A stretch of 64,000 bases of DNA from Tubiluchus corallicola. Its lineage: Eukaryota > Priapulida > Priapulimorpha > Priapulimorphida > Tubiluchidae. The stretch is taken from positions 1 to 64,000 of the forward strand of contig JAQGDQ010000276.1 of assembly GCA_030141605.1 (NCBI GenBank), given 5' to 3'. Shown one piece after another: positions 62,341 to 64,000 of this stretch. The stretch's first letter is position 1. Each line of letters starts with the position of its first letter. A model generated the notes under the pieces. It did not search any database. It worked only from the letters and a program-made list of their open reading frames with translations, and was not told the DNA's origin. A program made the position numbers and the translations under genes.

Positions 62341-63676
62341 TGTTCAACACAACCTCCCAGTCACCCTCCATCCCCACATACATCTCCTACAAGGACATCA
62401 ACAACATCGACAAGATAAACGATTTAGGTCGAGCTAGAAATTTGATTCCAGAAGCTTTTTAGTGTTCATAATTCTCGATCGATTAGCTATTATTTTCAAT
62501 AAAATTATTTAAATAATAAATATTGTGTCTCTAACGCCTTTCTACGTAGTGCACAAAAAACACTAACAACGTTTTTTTATTACGTAATTTCAACAATTCC
62601 AGTAGAAATGTATTTCGAAATACAAGTCTATAAGTATTTTTAAGGTGAAACTGAACCTATAACCTGCAAAACATTATAAAAAATTATGCATTTCTCTTTT
62701 TTCATGAACGAATTAGATTCTTAAATAGAACACCCTTCGACAAAAACGTAAAAAATAAGTTTGAGGAAACTCGAATGATAAGACTAAAAATCCTTTGGAT
62801 CGGCAATCGATATTCAGCAAAAGTTTCACAGCGGAGTAGAAGTTTCCAGAGCAGCTATTTCTAGATCAGTGCACTAATGTTATATGCCGATAATGCAGTA
62901 AAATAATTAATCAATAATTGATAGCTTATTAATAATCAATAATAGTCGTTTTCAACTCGGGACTTATCATAGTAACACCACTACTTTGTGGGCAGTAGAA
63001 GGCCATCATGCTTTGAAATTTGAATGCCCGTGGGTCTAGGTTTGTTAATTAATGTAATGATAAGCGATTGTCTTAAAATGTCGCGAATTACAAAAATATT
63101 ACCGATCAGTAACTACACTTCGTTTGCACGGCGCTCCTCGCTTACTCGCCTAATTCTACATGATTTCACAACTCGATTATTATGGCCTAATATGCTATTA
63201 TAATTATTTACATTACGTTCTGATTGCCAATTATATGAGCTTGTTGATCTTGCTGCGCCTGTTCTTGTGCTGAACGTCAATAATTTTTTAACTTCTCGCG
63301 TTCCCTCAAGTTCAAAGGTATATTACAGACAACATGACATTTGTAAAACCAAGAAGAACCAGCTTTGTGCAATCAAGCTAAAGCTAATCTGTTAGCTAGA
63401 TAGTTTATCGGGCACTTTACAGTGTTGTAATGCAGCTATAAATGTCATTCTTTAGAGAAGCACTGAAAGCATTTTAATGTTAAGCGCAAACTTAGTTTAC
63501 TGTAATTTTGTCAAAACCTACTTCAATGCATTATAGGCGATAAGTGAAAAAAGTATTAGTAACGAGGTGCAACGTGCGAAAGTTTGTGGGATACAAATCA
63601 GAGCTACCAGTGTTTAAAGAGGTCAGCAAAGGCTAATTTCCTTTACCCACCGGCTTCATCTTGGCTTCATTTTCCG

Positions 63677-63822
63677 ATGGCAGCGTTCCATTTCCAAGAT
63701 GGATATCTCTACTGTGAAAATGTTCAGTTGAAACAACTGATTGGTGACGCAGCAGAAGTGTTACATAAGACGAGCCCGTTATTTGTGTACAGTTTAAACC
63801 AAATAAAAGAAAACGTTAAAAG
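63677..63822 (+). CDS. First coding exon of a diaminopimelate-decarboxylase-like (LysA) gene, partial
   Basis: Starts at the first in-frame ATG (MAAFHFQDG) and ends KR at AG|GTAAGT. The 48 residues carry the order of the amino terminus of DAP decarboxylases: F-x-x-x-G-x-L-x-x-E-x-V-x-L (FHFQDGYLYCENVQL), a short helix, then SPLFVYSLNQIKENVKR, where family members have TP-(L/F)-(Y/F)-V-Y-S and a following helix. LysA is a fold-type III PLP enzyme that removes CO2 from meso-diaminopimelate to give lysine; the PLP lysine and the C-terminal domain would be in later exons outside the window. Animals generally lack this pathway, so an animal copy would suggest horizontal acquisition, although the splice donor argues against simple bacterial contamination. 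Alternative: another member of the same PLP decarboxylase group. Only 48 residues support the call. Confidence 0.55.
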
Positions 63823-63828
63823 GTAAGT
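63823..63828 (+). other. 5' splice site GTAAGT
   Basis: A perfect metazoan donor consensus (AG|GTAAGT) immediately after codon KR; the reading frame would otherwise stop at the TAA within it. Confidence 0.75.
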
Positions 63829-63885
63829 TGCTTGACATGGCAGATCTATATAAAAATAACGTGTGTTAACTGTAAAATTATCAAC

Positions 63886-64000
63886 GTCATCACCATCGTC
63901 GTCATCGTCATTATCTTCATCATCGTTATCATCCTCATCACCATCATCATCGTCATCGTAATAGTATCATCATCGTAGAGATTATCGTCAACGTCATATC
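63886..64000. repeat. Degenerate (ATC)n microsatellite in the intron
   Basis: Interrupted ATC/GTC/TTC triplets reach almost to the window end, inside the presumed first intron of the LysA-like gene. Confidence 0.9.

Larger units (their letters stand above)
58531..63676. other. Gene-free DNA between the two host genes
   Basis: 58531-58900 should contain the promoter and 5' UTR of the FAM234-like gene, but no TATA box or initiator stands out. Further on are a strong hairpin (59776-59850), AATA-rich tracts near 59865 and a degenerate tandem segment (61650-62340). The last kilobase before 63677 presumably holds the 5' UTR and promoter of the LysA-like gene. No other gene recognised. Confidence 0.5.

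Noticed and set aside
63584-63676. Upstream in-frame extension of the LysA-like exon
   Set aside because: Opens at TTG, not ATG; the family-like sequence starts at the ATG at 63677, so this is treated as 5' UTR.

Overview
The window reads as nuclear DNA of a non-vertebrate animal. It is AT-rich, intergenic space dominates, a consensus 5' splice site (AG|GTAAGT) follows a short coding exon, and there are long di- and trinucleotide microsatellites. The mobile-element repertoire (Gypsy, BEL/Pao, CR1/L2-type LINEs, Tigger/pogo, hAT) is typical of marine invertebrates such as sponges, cnidarians or lophotrochozoans. Nothing here fixes the phylum, and there is no operon, CRISPR array or prokaryotic signal. 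All identities and compositions quoted are by-eye estimates.

Only two host genes can be supported. The first, on the minus strand at 56278-58530, is an uninterrupted 750-codon reading frame for a type II single-pass membrane protein with several FG-GAP/calcium-loop repeats, resembling the FAM234 (ITFG3) family. The second, on the plus strand at 63677-63822, is the first coding exon of a probable diaminopimelate-decarboxylase-like (LysA / fold-type III PLP decarboxylase) gene that runs out of the window.

Layout: 1-16350 is mostly non-coding, with a CpG-rich island, (TA)n and (ATG)n microsatellites, an imperfect palindrome whose arms carry a 16-bp repeat, and a decayed Cys-rich reading frame. 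16356-20100 is a degenerate tandem array of a 0.55-1.1 kb unit, each unit marked by a 29-bp near-palindrome followed by an AAT tract; one unit carries a 910-bp hAT-like insertion. 21929-22469 is a 541-bp hAT-type MITE with a perfect 8-bp target duplication. 22672-32665 is a three-level retrotransposon nest: a CR1/L2-like LINE is split by a Gypsy element (23588-30632, 5-bp target duplication ATACC, primer-binding site and polypurine tract visible), and that Gypsy gag is split by a second LINE (27401 to about 30040). 33572-33819 is a compound (CT)n(TA)n tract. 37049-42618 is a recent, about 99 percent identical, rearranged duplication containing BEL/Pao fragments and a dead Tigger transposase. 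45312-49131 is a second, more GC-rich Gypsy element on the minus strand; its LTR contains a piece of integrase coding sequence and its 5' side ends in a 116-bp foldback of two opposed 3' ends. The remainder (49132-56264, 58531-63676) is non-coding with scattered degenerate repeats.

The genes do not form a pathway. The window's interest is a stratified record of transposition, plus one possibly transferred amino-acid-biosynthesis gene at its right edge.
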